Source of the DNA: SVEL01 sp045125245
Lineage (GTDB): Bacteria; Bacillota; Clostridia; Lachnospirales; Lachnospiraceae
NCBI GenBank assembly: GCA_045125245.1
Contig: JBGVNF010000074.1
Coordinates: 1-64,000 of the forward strand
Direction of reading: 5' to 3'
Length of the DNA: 64,000 nucleotides
Within the stretch, counting starts at the first letter, position 1. Each line of letters starts with the position of its first letter. The position numbers and the translations under genes were made by a program. Below, one piece after another: positions 23,006-31,739 of the stretch. The notes below the pieces were generated by a model that was given only the letters and a program-made list of their open reading frames with translations, searched no databases and had not been told where the DNA came from.

Positions 23006-24259
23006 ATGGCAAATAGAATGGATGAACCAAGGAAGCTTCGTTGTTCGTTTTGTGGTAAATCAAGCTCTCAGGTAAGAAGACTTATAGCAGGCCAGGATGG
23101 TGTGCATATCTGTGATGAATGTATAGATACATGTGCTGAGATTCTTGAAGAAGAGTTCGAAGGTTATGAGGATTCTAATGAGGATTTAGGAATTAATCTT
23201 CTTAAACCAAAGGAAATTAAAGAGTTTTTAGATGAGTATGTTATCGGACAGGATGATGCTAAGAAGGTATTATCTGTAGCAGTTTATAACCATTATAAGA
23301 GAGTAATGTCTGGAAAGACACTTGATGTAGAACTTCAGAAGAGTAATATCCTTATGCTTGGTCCTACAGGTTCAGGTAAGACATATCTTGCTCAGACACT
23401 TGCGAAGCTTCTTAATGTACCATTTGCTATCGCAGATGCTACAGCTCTTACAGAGGCTGGATATGTAGGTGAGGACGTTGAGAATATCTTACTTAAGGTT
23501 ATTCAGGCAGCAGATTATGATATCGAGAGAGCACAGTATGGAATTATCTATATTGATGAAATCGACAAGATAACAAAGAAGTCTGAGAATGTATCTATTA
23601 CAAGAGATGTTTCTGGTGAAGGTGTTCAGCAGGCACTTTTAAAGATTCTTGAGGGTACAGTTGCTTCGGTTCCACCACAGGGCGGAAGAAAGCATCCACA
23701 TCAGGAGCTTATACAGATAGATACTACAAATATTTTATTTATCTGTGGTGGTGCATTTGATGGACTCGAGAAAATTGTTGAGACAAGACTTGATAAGAAG
23801 TCTATCGGTTTCAATGCCGTTGTATCATCAGGAACTGATATTGATGAAGCAGAGATGTTTAAGAAAACTATGCCTCAGGATCTTGTGAAGTTTGGTCTTA
23901 TTCCTGAGTTTATCGGACGTGTTCCTGTAACAGTAGCTCTTGATAAACTTAAGAAGGAAGATTTGGTAAGAATCTTAAAGGAGCCAAAGAATGCGATAGT
24001 TAAGCAGTATCAGAAGCTTCTTGAGTTAGATGGCGTAGATCTGACATTTGAAGATGAGGCATTAGAGGCTATCGCAGAGCGTTCATTTGAACGTAAGACA
24101 GGAGCTAGAGGACTTAGAGCTGTAGTGGAAGAAGTTATGATGGATATTATGTATGAAGTTCCATCGGATGATAATATTATCGGCTGCACTATAACTAAGG
24201 ATTCAGTTGAGAATAATGGAAAGCCAGAGCTTGTGAAAAAGAATTCAAAGCTTGCATAA
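23006..24259 (+). CDS. clpX: ATP-dependent Clp protease ATP-binding subunit ClpX
   Basis: A 417-residue AAA+ unfoldase. The N-terminal zinc-binding domain has four Cys (CSFCGKSS and HICDECID). Walker A is LGPTGSGKTYLAQTL, Walker B IIYIDEIDKI, and sensor II lies in the RKTGARGLRAVVEE segment. The ClpP-contacting IGF-type loop is present as KSIGFNAVV. Length is normal. A strong terminator ends the tig-clpP-clpX unit 11 bases after the stop. Confidence 0.97.
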   Translation: MANRMDEPRKLRCSFCGKSSSQVRRLIAGQDGVHICDECIDTCAEILEEEFEGYEDSNEDLGINLLKPKEIKEFLDEYVIGQDDAKKVLSVAVYNHYKRVMSGKTLDVELQKSNILMLGPTGSGKTYLAQTLAKLLNVPFAIADATALTEAGYVGEDVENILLKVIQAADYDIERAQYGIIYIDEIDKITKKSENVSITRDVSGEGVQQALLKILEGTVASVPPQGGRKHPHQELIQIDTTNILFICGGAFDGLEKIVETRLDKKSIGFNAVVSSGTDIDEAEMFKKTMPQDLVKFGLIPEFIGRVPVTVALDKLKKEDLVRILKEPKNAIVKQYQKLLELDGVDLTFEDEALEAIAERSFERKTGARGLRAVVEEVMMDIMYEVPSDDNIIGCTITKDSVENNGKPELVKKNSKLA

Positions 24260-24269
24260 ATGGTAGATA

Positions 24270-24307
24270 AAGAGAGAATTGCTTTTACAATTCTCTCTTA
24301 TTTTTTT
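24270..24307 (+). terminator. Terminator of the tig-clpP-clpX unit
   Basis: AAGAGAGAATTG and CAATTCTCTCTT form a perfect 12-bp stem with a 6-base loop, followed by a T-rich run. Confidence 0.94.
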
Positions 24308-24332
24308 GTACTAAAGTAGCATTATTTCAAAC

Positions 24333-24361
24333 TTGGACAGAGGAGATGTTTGTGATATAAT
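24333..24361 (+). promoter_or_regulatory. Promoter upstream of the DUF4177 gene
   Basis: TTGGAC (24333-24338), a 17-base spacer and TATAAT (24356-24361). The next start codon is 35 bases downstream. Confidence 0.8.
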
Positions 24362-24395
24362 ATCAATTTAAGAGGAAAAAGGAGGAAAGAAACTA

Positions 24396-24575
24396 ATGAA
24401 AGAATATAAATTAGTACTTTTAAATGAAGGATTAAAATTATCTAGAAAGAAAGATATAGAACAAGCAGAGAAATGCCTAAATGATTACGTGTCAGGTGGC
24501 TGGGAATTACAACAGATAGTAACTCCTAGTGATTTGGCAGGTGCTTTAGTTGGTGTATTTTATAAAGAAAATTAG
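24396..24575 (+). CDS. DUF4177-like small protein
   Basis: A 59-residue protein beginning MKEYKLVLLNEG and ending GVFYKEN, with AAAAAGGAGG upstream. The pattern of an N-terminal strand EYKLV, a central helix (IEQAEKCLNDYVSGGWELQQI) and a final strand ending in an aromatic-Lys pair matches the DUF4177 family, whose members are short cytoplasmic proteins of unknown role. It lies between its own promoter and the large membrane protein gene 21 bases on. Confidence 0.8.
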   Translation: MKEYKLVLLNEGLKLSRKKDIEQAEKCLNDYVSGGWELQQIVTPSDLAGALVGVFYKEN

Positions 24576-24596
24576 TTACAAAAGGGGATGACAGTT

Positions 24597-26858
24597 ATGG
24601 AGAAAAATGTGCATGAACAGTTATTAAATCTGGAAAATCGAATACTTGAAGACAGAAAAAATCTTAACGATATATCAAAGGATATAGGTAACATAGATTC
24701 TGCGTTCTGTCAAAATAGAATAGCTATGCTTGAAAAAGAAATAGATTATATGACTAGGCAGATTCATTACATAAAGGGAAGCTATGCAAGACAAGAGCAA
24801 ATGCAGCCAGAAAAATTAAAAATAAAGGAAGCTGAGCTTAGTAAGATACAGACACAGGAAAGTCATTCTTGGTATGTAAGAACAGATTATTCAATGTCAA
24901 AAGATGTAACTGATAAGTCTATAAGACCGATTAATACAAGTTTAGAATCGAATAAAATGTTTTTAGATGAGGAATATGGTCCACAATGGCAAACATTAAG
25001 GAAACAAAGACAGACTCCTGTTTCGAAATCTGTAAATTCTAATAAGGATTTAGAAAAAGCATTTGGTAAATCCTTTATGGGAATTGCTGCGTCTGTACTT
25101 ATATTTATCAGTTTAATACTTTTTGGAACATATGTAATACCTATGATGGGTGATGTGGCGAAAATGGCTATAATGTATGTAGTTAGCTTTTCGTTTTTAA
25201 TTGTAGGTGCACTTAGAATGAAAAAAGATAAGGATAATAGATTTAATATAGCGCTTACTGGATGCGGATTAGGAGCAATATATATTTCCCTATTATTAAC
25301 AAATATATATTTTAAAGTGATAGGAGATATTGCTTTATATATGTTAATAGCTTTTTGGGGTGGAATAGTATGCTTATTCGCTAAAAATAAAAACTATATT
25401 TTTCAGATTATTGGCGAGGCTGGAATTATAATTGCTACTTTGTTTGGATGCTCTCTTTGTATCGAAAATGAAGATTCATCAAGATTTATAGCATTACTTG
25501 TGTTTTACGGAATAACATCGGCTATATTTTATATTACAAATTACGAAAGAGAATTTGAGGGAAATCTTTGTTATCACATATATGCAGCAATCGGTAGTTT
25601 TATAGTTGCTATAGGTTGTGGAAGCTTTATGGGCGATAATATTATAGTATGTTTTTCTATCGCAGCGGTTATTCAGCTGCTAAATATAGTTGGGATTATG
25701 TGCCATAGGATAAATAAGTGCGCGGAATGCTTTGGTATAATCGCATCTGTATATATGATTTGCTTAACAGCAATATTTGCGTTAATTATTCAAAATGAAG
25801 AAATAGGGGGTATTGTGACATATGCTATAGGTATGCTAATGGTAGTAATAAGTACAAGTATAAAGAAATGTGAAAATAAAAATGGTATATATATTCTCTC
25901 AATTACGTCTGTTATTATTGCATTAGTGGGACTTGGTGTAAGTGGGCCAGTTTATGATTATGGTGTGGCTTGGCTTATGATAATACCATTGCTAGTGTAT
26001 GGATATGTTATTAATTGTGATTTTAGTAAAATAGCAGGCGTGTCCATAATGTTTATGTATATATTAGTATACGAAGAAATCAATGTGGGACTACATTTCT
26101 TATTCTTATTAGTTGCGTTTATTGTGGCTTATGGCTGTATGTTTAGCTGTAAGAAGCAGTACAATAGATATTATAAAGTCACATTACATATTGGAGCATT
26201 ATTGTTTATAGGAACACAGATGTTAGGGGCGCTATGTGAAATTTTCGGTGATAGTGATACAACTATGGAGATAATGAGCACATTGGTATATTTATGCTTC
26301 TTTGCCCTAAACACAATTTGTTATAAAAGCAAATTTGCTTGTAATTTTGCCACTGGCGAAAAGGAAGATAACGAGATAATATATATTGTTGCCAATGCAG
26401 TGGCTATGATGGCAGGTCTTATTTTGATAAGTAATGCGGAATTGATTGTATGCCATCTTATTACAATATTAGTGGCATTGGCAGCATTTATGCTAAAGAG
26501 TAAAAGTATACTTGATAAAGGTGACAAAAATCTTGGGCTTAACCTGTATGTAGGTGGTAAGTTTACCATATTCTTAATCATTGTTTTGTTATCACTTGAA
26601 GCAGTTAATTATGTAATAAGTATTGCATGCTTATTGTTGGCGATATTATTTATCTTAATCGGCTTTAAGGGTGAATATAGATACATAAGAATTTATGGCT
26701 TAGGACTTACTATGATTAGTATATTTAAGCTTTTGATGATAGATGTAGTACATGAGAACACTTTGGGGTATGCTATTAGCTTCTTTGTGTCAGGTTTGTT
26801 GTGTTTTGCTATAAGTATGATTTACAATTATCTTGATAAAGAAGTATTCAAAATGTGA
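24597..26858 (+). CDS. DUF2339-like multi-spanning membrane protein
   Basis: A 753-residue protein. The ATG at 24597 is preferred over 24588, which abuts the AAAAGGGG site. The first 160 residues are cytoplasmic and partly coiled coil (LLNLENRILEDRKNLNDIS). After that come about 20 hydrophobic segments, nearly back to back (for example FMGIAASVLIFISLILFGTY, ICLTAIFALIIQNE, FLFLLVAFIVAYGCMF). This architecture, with an N-terminal coiled coil and a dense membrane domain, is that of DUF2339 proteins, whose role is unknown; the assignment is by architecture. Operonic with the DUF4177 gene. Confidence 0.8.
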   Translation: MEKNVHEQLLNLENRILEDRKNLNDISKDIGNIDSAFCQNRIAMLEKEIDYMTRQIHYIKGSYARQEQMQPEKLKIKEAELSKIQTQESHSWYVRTDYSMSKDVTDKSIRPINTSLESNKMFLDEEYGPQWQTLRKQRQTPVSKSVNSNKDLEKAFGKSFMGIAASVLIFISLILFGTYVIPMMGDVAKMAIMYVVSFSFLIVGALRMKKDKDNRFNIALTGCGLGAIYISLLLTNIYFKVIGDIALYMLIAFWGGIVCLFAKNKNYIFQIIGEAGIIIATLFGCSLCIENEDSSRFIALLVFYGITSAIFYITNYEREFEGNLCYHIYAAIGSFIVAIGCGSFMGDNIIVCFSIAAVIQLLNIVGIMCHRINKCAECFGIIASVYMICLTAIFALIIQNEEIGGIVTYAIGMLMVVISTSIKKCENKNGIYILSITSVIIALVGLGVSGPVYDYGVAWLMIIPLLVYGYVINCDFSKIAGVSIMFMYILVYEEINVGLHFLFLLVAFIVAYGCMFSCKKQYNRYYKVTLHIGALLFIGTQMLGALCEIFGDSDTTMEIMSTLVYLCFFALNTICYKSKFACNFATGEKEDNEIIYIVANAVAMMAGLILISNAELIVCHLITILVALAAFMLKSKSILDKGDKNLGLNLYVGGKFTIFLIIVLLSLEAVNYVISIACLLLAILFILIGFKGEYRYIRIYGLGLTMISIFKLLMIDVVHENTLGYAISFFVSGLLCFAISMIYNYLDKEVFKM

Positions 26859-26872
26859 GGGTGAAAGATTTT

Positions 26873-26899
26873 ATGATATACACAATCTACTTTTCTTGA
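26873..26899 (+). pseudogene. Remnant of the fruK-like 5' end; left copy of a 14-bp direct repeat
   Basis: ATGATATACACAAT at 26873-26886 is identical to the first 14 bases of the fruK-like gene at 28447-28460. Translation gives MIYTIYFS before a stop, against MIYTITFN in the intact gene. A GAGGGTGAAAG stretch upstream looks like a ribosome site. It appears to be the original fruK start region, left behind when the ATPase segment between the repeats arrived. Confidence 0.55.
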
Positions 26900-26924
26900 C
26901 TGCTACAAATGATGCTGCGATTTC

Positions 26925-27020
26925 TCTTAATTCACTTATTTTTTTGTGATTATATATAAATAATTCGCTCGTTTTTTTGTAATTGCGTATAAATAATTCG
27001 CTCATTTTTTTGTAGATATA
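26925..27020. repeat. Tandem repeats of about 33 bp upstream of the ATPase gene
   Basis: Two near-identical units begin at 26956 and 26989 with ATAAATAATTCGCTC followed by G or A, then T7 and GTA. A more diverged unit with TTAATTCACTTATTTTTTTG precedes them. The region is otherwise AT-rich and non-coding. Confidence 0.75.
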
Positions 27021-27095
27021 TTGACTTTTGGAGCATAATTAAATAAAATTAGAACATAATAGTCAATAGATAGTATCATATTGAGAGGTGCTTAT

Positions 27096-28469
27096 ATGTA
27101 TTTTAAAAGAAAAATAGATAAATATTTTGCAGAATGGAAAAAAGATGCAGATAGGAAACCAATTATAGTAAAAGGACCAAGGCAAGTTGGAAAAACGGAA
27201 TCTATAAAACATTTTGCGAAAATTAATTATGAGAGTGTTATATATATTAATTTTGTTGAAGAAGTAAAATATAAAGTGATTATTTCTGATGGATATAAGG
27301 TTGATGATATTATTAAAAACATTTCATTAATTGATCCATCAAAAAAATTTATAGAAAATAAGACGTTGATTTTTTTTGATGAACTTCAAGATTTTCCAGA
27401 AATAGCCACAGCATTAAAATTTTTCTGCATAGATAAAAGATATGATGTTATTTGTAGTGGTTCAATGCTAGGAATTAATTATAATAGAATTGAAAGTAAT
27501 AGTGTTGGATATAAGTGCGACTATAATATGTATTCTATGGATTTTGAAGAATTTCTGTGGGCTAAAGGATATGAAGAGAACCAAATTGACAATATCTTAG
27601 AACATATGAAAACTAGAAAGCCTTTCAGTGACACGGAGTTATCCATATACAATTCTCTGTTTTTGGATTACTGTGTATTAGGTGGAATGCCAGCAGTTGT
27701 TAAGGAGTATATTAAGAAAGGTACATTTGAAGGAAGTTTAGAGATACAGAGGCAATTGATTGCTGATTATAAAGAAGATATACGAAAGTATGCTCAGGGC
27801 ATGGATCAAACAAGAATTCTTAATGTGTATAATCAAATACCTATACAATTAGCTAAGGATAATAAAAAATTTCAAATATCAAAGGTTGCATCGGGAGCTA
27901 GATTTAAAGATTACAGAGGTTGCATAGAATGGCTTAAAGATGCTGGAATAGTAAATGTGTGTTATGGTTTACATTTTCCAGAATTACCTCTTAAGGGTAA
28001 TTATGATGATAATAAATATAAATTGTATTTTGCAGATACAGGATTGTTAGTAGCTATGCTTGATGAGGAAGCGCAAGAAGATTTAAGGGTAAATAAAAAT
28101 ATGGGGGTATATAAGGGAGCGCTTTACGAAAATATTGTCGCAGAAGCTTTTGTGAAAAGTGGATATGATTTGTATTATTACAAAAGAGATGATTCAACAT
28201 TAGAGGAAGATTTCTTTGTACGCACGACAAATGAGTTGGTGCCCGTGGAGGTTAAAGCTACTAATGGAAGAGCAAAGTCACTTAAGACCTTAATAAGTAG
28301 TGAAAAATATAATGATATTAAATATGGTATAAAGCTTGTATTGGGTAATATTGGACATGAGAATGATATATATACATTTCCGTATTTTTGTAGCTTTATG
28401 TTAAAACGATATATGAAATATCTTATGACTAAACCGGAGGAAAAAAATGATATACACAATAACCTTTAA
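27096..28469 (+). CDS. AAA+ ATPase with DUF4143 C-terminal domain
   Basis: A 457-residue protein. The ATG at 27096 follows GAGAGGTG; a TTG 15 bases upstream is less likely. It has Walker A VKGPRQVGKTESIKHF, Walker B TLIFFDELQDFPE and sensor-like VICSGSMLG, then a DUF4143 nuclease-like domain with ESGVEVKA-type residues VPVEVKATNGRAKS and DTGLLVAML. Members are common in gut and rumen Clostridia and Bacteroidetes; the role is unclear. Its last 8 codons run into the first 23 bases of the fruK-like gene in another frame. The gene lies between two copies of a 14-bp direct repeat. Confidence 0.88.
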   Translation: MYFKRKIDKYFAEWKKDADRKPIIVKGPRQVGKTESIKHFAKINYESVIYINFVEEVKYKVIISDGYKVDDIIKNISLIDPSKKFIENKTLIFFDELQDFPEIATALKFFCIDKRYDVICSGSMLGINYNRIESNSVGYKCDYNMYSMDFEEFLWAKGYEENQIDNILEHMKTRKPFSDTELSIYNSLFLDYCVLGGMPAVVKEYIKKGTFEGSLEIQRQLIADYKEDIRKYAQGMDQTRILNVYNQIPIQLAKDNKKFQISKVASGARFKDYRGCIEWLKDAGIVNVCYGLHFPELPLKGNYDDNKYKLYFADTGLLVAMLDEEAQEDLRVNKNMGVYKGALYENIVAEAFVKSGYDLYYYKRDDSTLEEDFFVRTTNELVPVEVKATNGRAKSLKTLISSEKYNDIKYGIKLVLGNIGHENDIYTFPYFCSFMLKRYMKYLMTKPEEKNDIHNNL

Positions 28470-29349
28470 TCCAGCGTTGGATTATATAATGTCAGTAGAT
28501 GAATTTGATAAGGGTATGGTTAATCGCAGTAAAAGCGAAAAAATCCTTCCTGGAGGTAAGGGTATAAATGTATCATTAGTACTTACAAATCTTGGTGTAG
28601 AAAATACCGCACTTGGATTTATCGCTGGATTTACAGGAAAAAATATAGAAGATATTCTAAATAATCGTGGGTGTAAGACAGATTTTGTCAAATTACAGGA
28701 GGGACTTAGCCGTATCAATGTTAAGCTTATGAGTGAAGAGGAAACAGAGATAAATGGCAATGGTCCAAGTATTGATGAAGAAGAACTTAGGTGCTTATAT
28801 GAAAAGTTTTCAAAACTAAATTCAGAAGATGTTTTGGTTTTAGCAGGAAGTGTACCAAGCTCATTACCTGCAGATATTTATAGTGATATTATTAAGCTTG
28901 TCGCAGAAAAAGGTGTAAAGATAGTGGTAGATGCTACGGGTGATTTGTTGGTTAAATGCCTTAAATATAAGCCATTTCTTATAAAGCCTAATAATTTTGA
29001 ACTAGAGCAGATATTTAATATAAAGCTTGATTCAAGAGAGGATATTGTGAAGTATGCCATAAAGCTTAAGGAAATGGGTGCAATAAATGTTCTTGTGTCT
29101 ATGGGAGCTGATGGCGCAATTTTAGTTGATGAATTTGGAAAATGTTATGATTTAAAGGCGCCTAAAGGTAATGTAATAAATAGTGTAGGTGCTGGTGATT
29201 CTATGGTTGCCGGATTCCTAGCAGGATTATATAAAAAGCAAGATTATGAGTATGCCTTTAAGTTATCGGTGGCAGCAGGTAGTGCTAGTGCATTTTCAGA
29301 GGAATTGGCGACTATGGATGAAGTGTTAAAGGTGTATGATGAAATTTAA
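28447..29349 (+). CDS. fruK: 1-phosphofructokinase family sugar kinase
   Basis: A 300-residue PfkB-family kinase, starting MIYTITFNPALDYI, typical of 1-phosphofructokinase and tagatose-6-phosphate kinase. Motifs are LPGGKGINVSLVLTNLG and the catalytic/anion-hole segment NSVGAGDSMVAGFLAG. It would phosphorylate fructose 1-phosphate, delivered by a PTS, to fructose 1,6-bisphosphate. A PTS enzyme I gene lies 620 bases downstream but no fructose transporter is in view. The ribosome site CCGGAGG lies within the end of the upstream ATPase gene. LacC is the main alternative. Confidence 0.88.
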   Translation: MIYTITFNPALDYIMSVDEFDKGMVNRSKSEKILPGGKGINVSLVLTNLGVENTALGFIAGFTGKNIEDILNNRGCKTDFVKLQEGLSRINVKLMSEEETEINGNGPSIDEEELRCLYEKFSKLNSEDVLVLAGSVPSSLPADIYSDIIKLVAEKGVKIVVDATGDLLVKCLKYKPFLIKPNNFELEQIFNIKLDSREDIVKYAIKLKEMGAINVLVSMGADGAILVDEFGKCYDLKAPKGNVINSVGAGDSMVAGFLAGLYKKQDYEYAFKLSVAAGSASAFSEELATMDEVLKVYDEI

Positions 29350-29394
29350 ACCAGAATATAAAATATAGGAGACAAACAATTAGAAGAGGTTAAG

Positions 29395-29841
29395 ATGAAG
29401 AAAAAGAATATTTGTATAAAAGTATTAGTGTTTATTATTGCGTGTGTAGTTGTATCTTGTATAATTTCAGCATGTAATAAAAAAGAAAAAATAGAGAAAT
29501 ATGAAGAAAAAGTCTTGGAGGCAACAGAAAAAGCTATAACAGCTTTAGACAATTATAGAAATAATAATGATTTTAATGAATTGCAGACAGTAATTAAAGA
29601 GCTTGAAGTGTGTAATAAATATTTAAGAGAAATAGAAGATATATCGGAAAAAGAGATAGGTTGTTGGGATATTTCTATGGCAGTCGGTCAATTAAAGTCA
29701 TATGACAGTGATGATGAGATAAAGGCACTAGATTATTTGGCGCTAGGCTTAGAACATATGAAAGACAATATATATGGCGTCGGTGAAGGTTATTTTATAT
29801 CTTTTATAAATATGAATACAATAGACGAGGAACACGAATAA
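29395..29841 (+). CDS. Small lipoprotein, function unknown
   Basis: A 148-residue protein with signal peptide and lipobox (VVVSCIISACNKK), so probably anchored to the outer face of the membrane. The mature part is helical and charged (KEKIEKYEEKVLEATEKAITAL, ELQTVIKELEVCNKYLREIED) with no recognised domain. RBS AGAGG. It ends just before a strong terminator and may be the last gene of the fruK transcript. Confidence 0.78.
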   Translation: MKKKNICIKVLVFIIACVVVSCIISACNKKEKIEKYEEKVLEATEKAITALDNYRNNNDFNELQTVIKELEVCNKYLREIEDISEKEIGCWDISMAVGQLKSYDSDDEIKALDYLALGLEHMKDNIYGVGEGYFISFINMNTIDEEHE

Positions 29842-29862
29842 AAAGTTCTATGGATTACTTAA

Positions 29863-29892
29863 GGCGGGAAGAAATCATTCCCGCCATTTTTA
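29863..29892 (+). terminator. Terminator after the lipoprotein gene
   Basis: GGCGGGAA and TTCCCGCC form a perfect 8-bp stem with a 7-base loop, followed by ATTTTTA. Confidence 0.9.
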
Positions 29893-29968
29893 CATTTATT
29901 AATAGAAAAAATATGGTATACTTTATTTATGGTGTATATAAACGAGAAATAGTTTATGGGAGAAGTGT

Positions 29969-31615
29969 ATGGAGAAAATAAATGGCAGAATAATATCCAG
30001 TGGTATAGGTATGGGGATATTAAAAACTTTATATAGAACCATGGATATAGAAAAAATAGTTACGAATAGAGCTAATATATCAGGTGCTAAAGATGTACAA
30101 ATGGAATTTGATATATTTCAAAAAGCATCGGATATTATAAAAAACTACTATATTTCACTATGTAAAAAGGATGAACAAACCACTGACATTTTTGAAGCTT
30201 TGAGCCAGCTTGCAACAGATGAAGAATTAGCAGAAAATGTACAGTTAGCTATTATGGAAAGGTTATTTACTGCAGAATACGCAGTTTATTTTGTGTCCAG
30301 AAATCTTATGAAAACACTGGAAGTATTAGATGATGATTATATTAAACAGAGGGCAAGAGATGTTGAAGAAGTGGCGGATAAGATTATTCTGAAAATTATT
30401 GATATAAAAGATAATGTAAATATAGATAATACAAAGAACATAGCATTAAATAATGATTTATCGCATATACTTATAGTTGATAAGCTCATCCCAGAAATGT
30501 TAATAAATGATAAGCAAAGTAAGCTCAAAGGTGTTATCACAATGGAATGTCCAGATAATTCTCATGCAGCCATAATTGCGCGAATTAAGAATATTCCAGT
30601 TATAGCAGGAATTAATGTTCATGAACTTAAGGCAAATGATTACGCCATCATAGATGATAGAGATGGTGCATTGATTATTAATCCTGATGAGTATACTAGA
30701 AGCTATTATGAAAAATGGCTTAAAGATAGTGAAGATGCTGTAAAAGATTTGACCAAGTACAAGGATATAGCAGCTATTGCAAAGAATGGAAAGCATATAA
30801 AGGTGTGCGCTAATGTATCAGGTCTAGACGATATAAAAGCGGCTATAAAAAATGGTGCAGATGGAATAGGTCTTTTTAGAACAGAAATAGTATTTATGGA
30901 TAGAGAGTGTGCACCTACAGAAGAGGAACAGCTTTTGCTTTACAGTGAAGCTGCTAAGCTTATGAAGGATAAGCCATTAGTTATTAGAGCCTTTGATGGA
31001 GGTATGGATAAACCGCTCAAGTTTATGCAGCCCATAGACAAGTTGAATTCTAAAGAGATGATAGATGAACGAGGTATAAGCCTACTTTTACGGAACATTA
31101 ATATTTTCAAAACTCAGCTTAGGGCCATTTATAGGTCAGCAGTTTATGGTAATATAAGTGTAATGTTTCCCATGGTTAGCCATATAGAAGAACTAGTTAA
31201 GATACAGGAAATTCTTAAAGATGTGAAAGAGGAACTAGATACAGAAAATAAACTGTATAAGAATATTAAAATAGGAATAATGATAGAGACACCTTCAGCG
31301 GTTAAGGAAAGCGATATATTAACTAAGGATATAGATTTTGTAAGCCTAGGAACTAATGATTTGATACATTATGCTTTCGAAAAGGATAGAACTAGTGGAG
31401 AGGAAACCACACTTAATGATGAAGAATATAGTAAAATTCTTCATATGATAAAATTAACTGTAGAGAATGCTCATAAAAATAATTGTAAGGTTTCTATCTG
31501 TGGCGAGCTGGCAGGAGATTTAAAAAGTACTGATAAAATCATAGAAGCAGGTGTTGATGAATTATCTGTTGCACCATCAAAAATATTACTATTAAGAAAG
31601 CAGATTATAAGTTGA
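29969..31615 (+). CDS. ptsI: PTS enzyme I-like PEP-protein phosphotransferase
   Basis: A 548-residue enzyme that moves phosphate from PEP to HPr. The phospho-His is His199 in CPDNSHAAIIARIKNIPVIAG. The PEP-binding barrel shows GIGLFRTEIVFMDRE, RGISLLLRN, VMFPMVSHIEEL, FVSLGTNDLIHYAFEKDRT and VSICGELAGD. It is slightly diverged: textbook enzyme I has GTNDLTQYTLA where this has GTNDLIHYAFE, and the residues before the His differ. It could be the general enzyme I or a paralogue. HPr is not adjacent. TATACT at 29917-29922 is a candidate -10 box. Confidence 0.85.
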   Translation: MEKINGRIISSGIGMGILKTLYRTMDIEKIVTNRANISGAKDVQMEFDIFQKASDIIKNYYISLCKKDEQTTDIFEALSQLATDEELAENVQLAIMERLFTAEYAVYFVSRNLMKTLEVLDDDYIKQRARDVEEVADKIILKIIDIKDNVNIDNTKNIALNNDLSHILIVDKLIPEMLINDKQSKLKGVITMECPDNSHAAIIARIKNIPVIAGINVHELKANDYAIIDDRDGALIINPDEYTRSYYEKWLKDSEDAVKDLTKYKDIAAIAKNGKHIKVCANVSGLDDIKAAIKNGADGIGLFRTEIVFMDRECAPTEEEQLLLYSEAAKLMKDKPLVIRAFDGGMDKPLKFMQPIDKLNSKEMIDERGISLLLRNINIFKTQLRAIYRSAVYGNISVMFPMVSHIEELVKIQEILKDVKEELDTENKLYKNIKIGIMIETPSAVKESDILTKDIDFVSLGTNDLIHYAFEKDRTSGEETTLNDEEYSKILHMIKLTVENAHKNNCKVSICGELAGDLKSTDKIIEAGVDELSVAPSKILLLRKQIIS

Positions 31616-31656
31616 TTTGTGTTGATTTTTCTAGGCTTTTGGGATAATATTTTTAT

Positions 31657-31696
31657 ATCATATAGGAAATTTCTCAATGGGAATTTCCTATATGAT
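31657..31696 (+). terminator. Terminator after ptsI
   Basis: ATCATATAGGAAATT and AATTTCCTATATGAT form a perfect 15-bp stem with a 10-base loop. The T tract after it is short (TTTAAT). Confidence 0.85.
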
Positions 31697-31739
31697 TTAA
31701 TAGGCATTTAAAATGTTTAAAATGAAAGGACTAAGTTTA

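Noticed and set aside
26925..27020. Possible CRISPR leader or array
   Set aside because: Only two or three units, no unique spacers between them, no cas genes.
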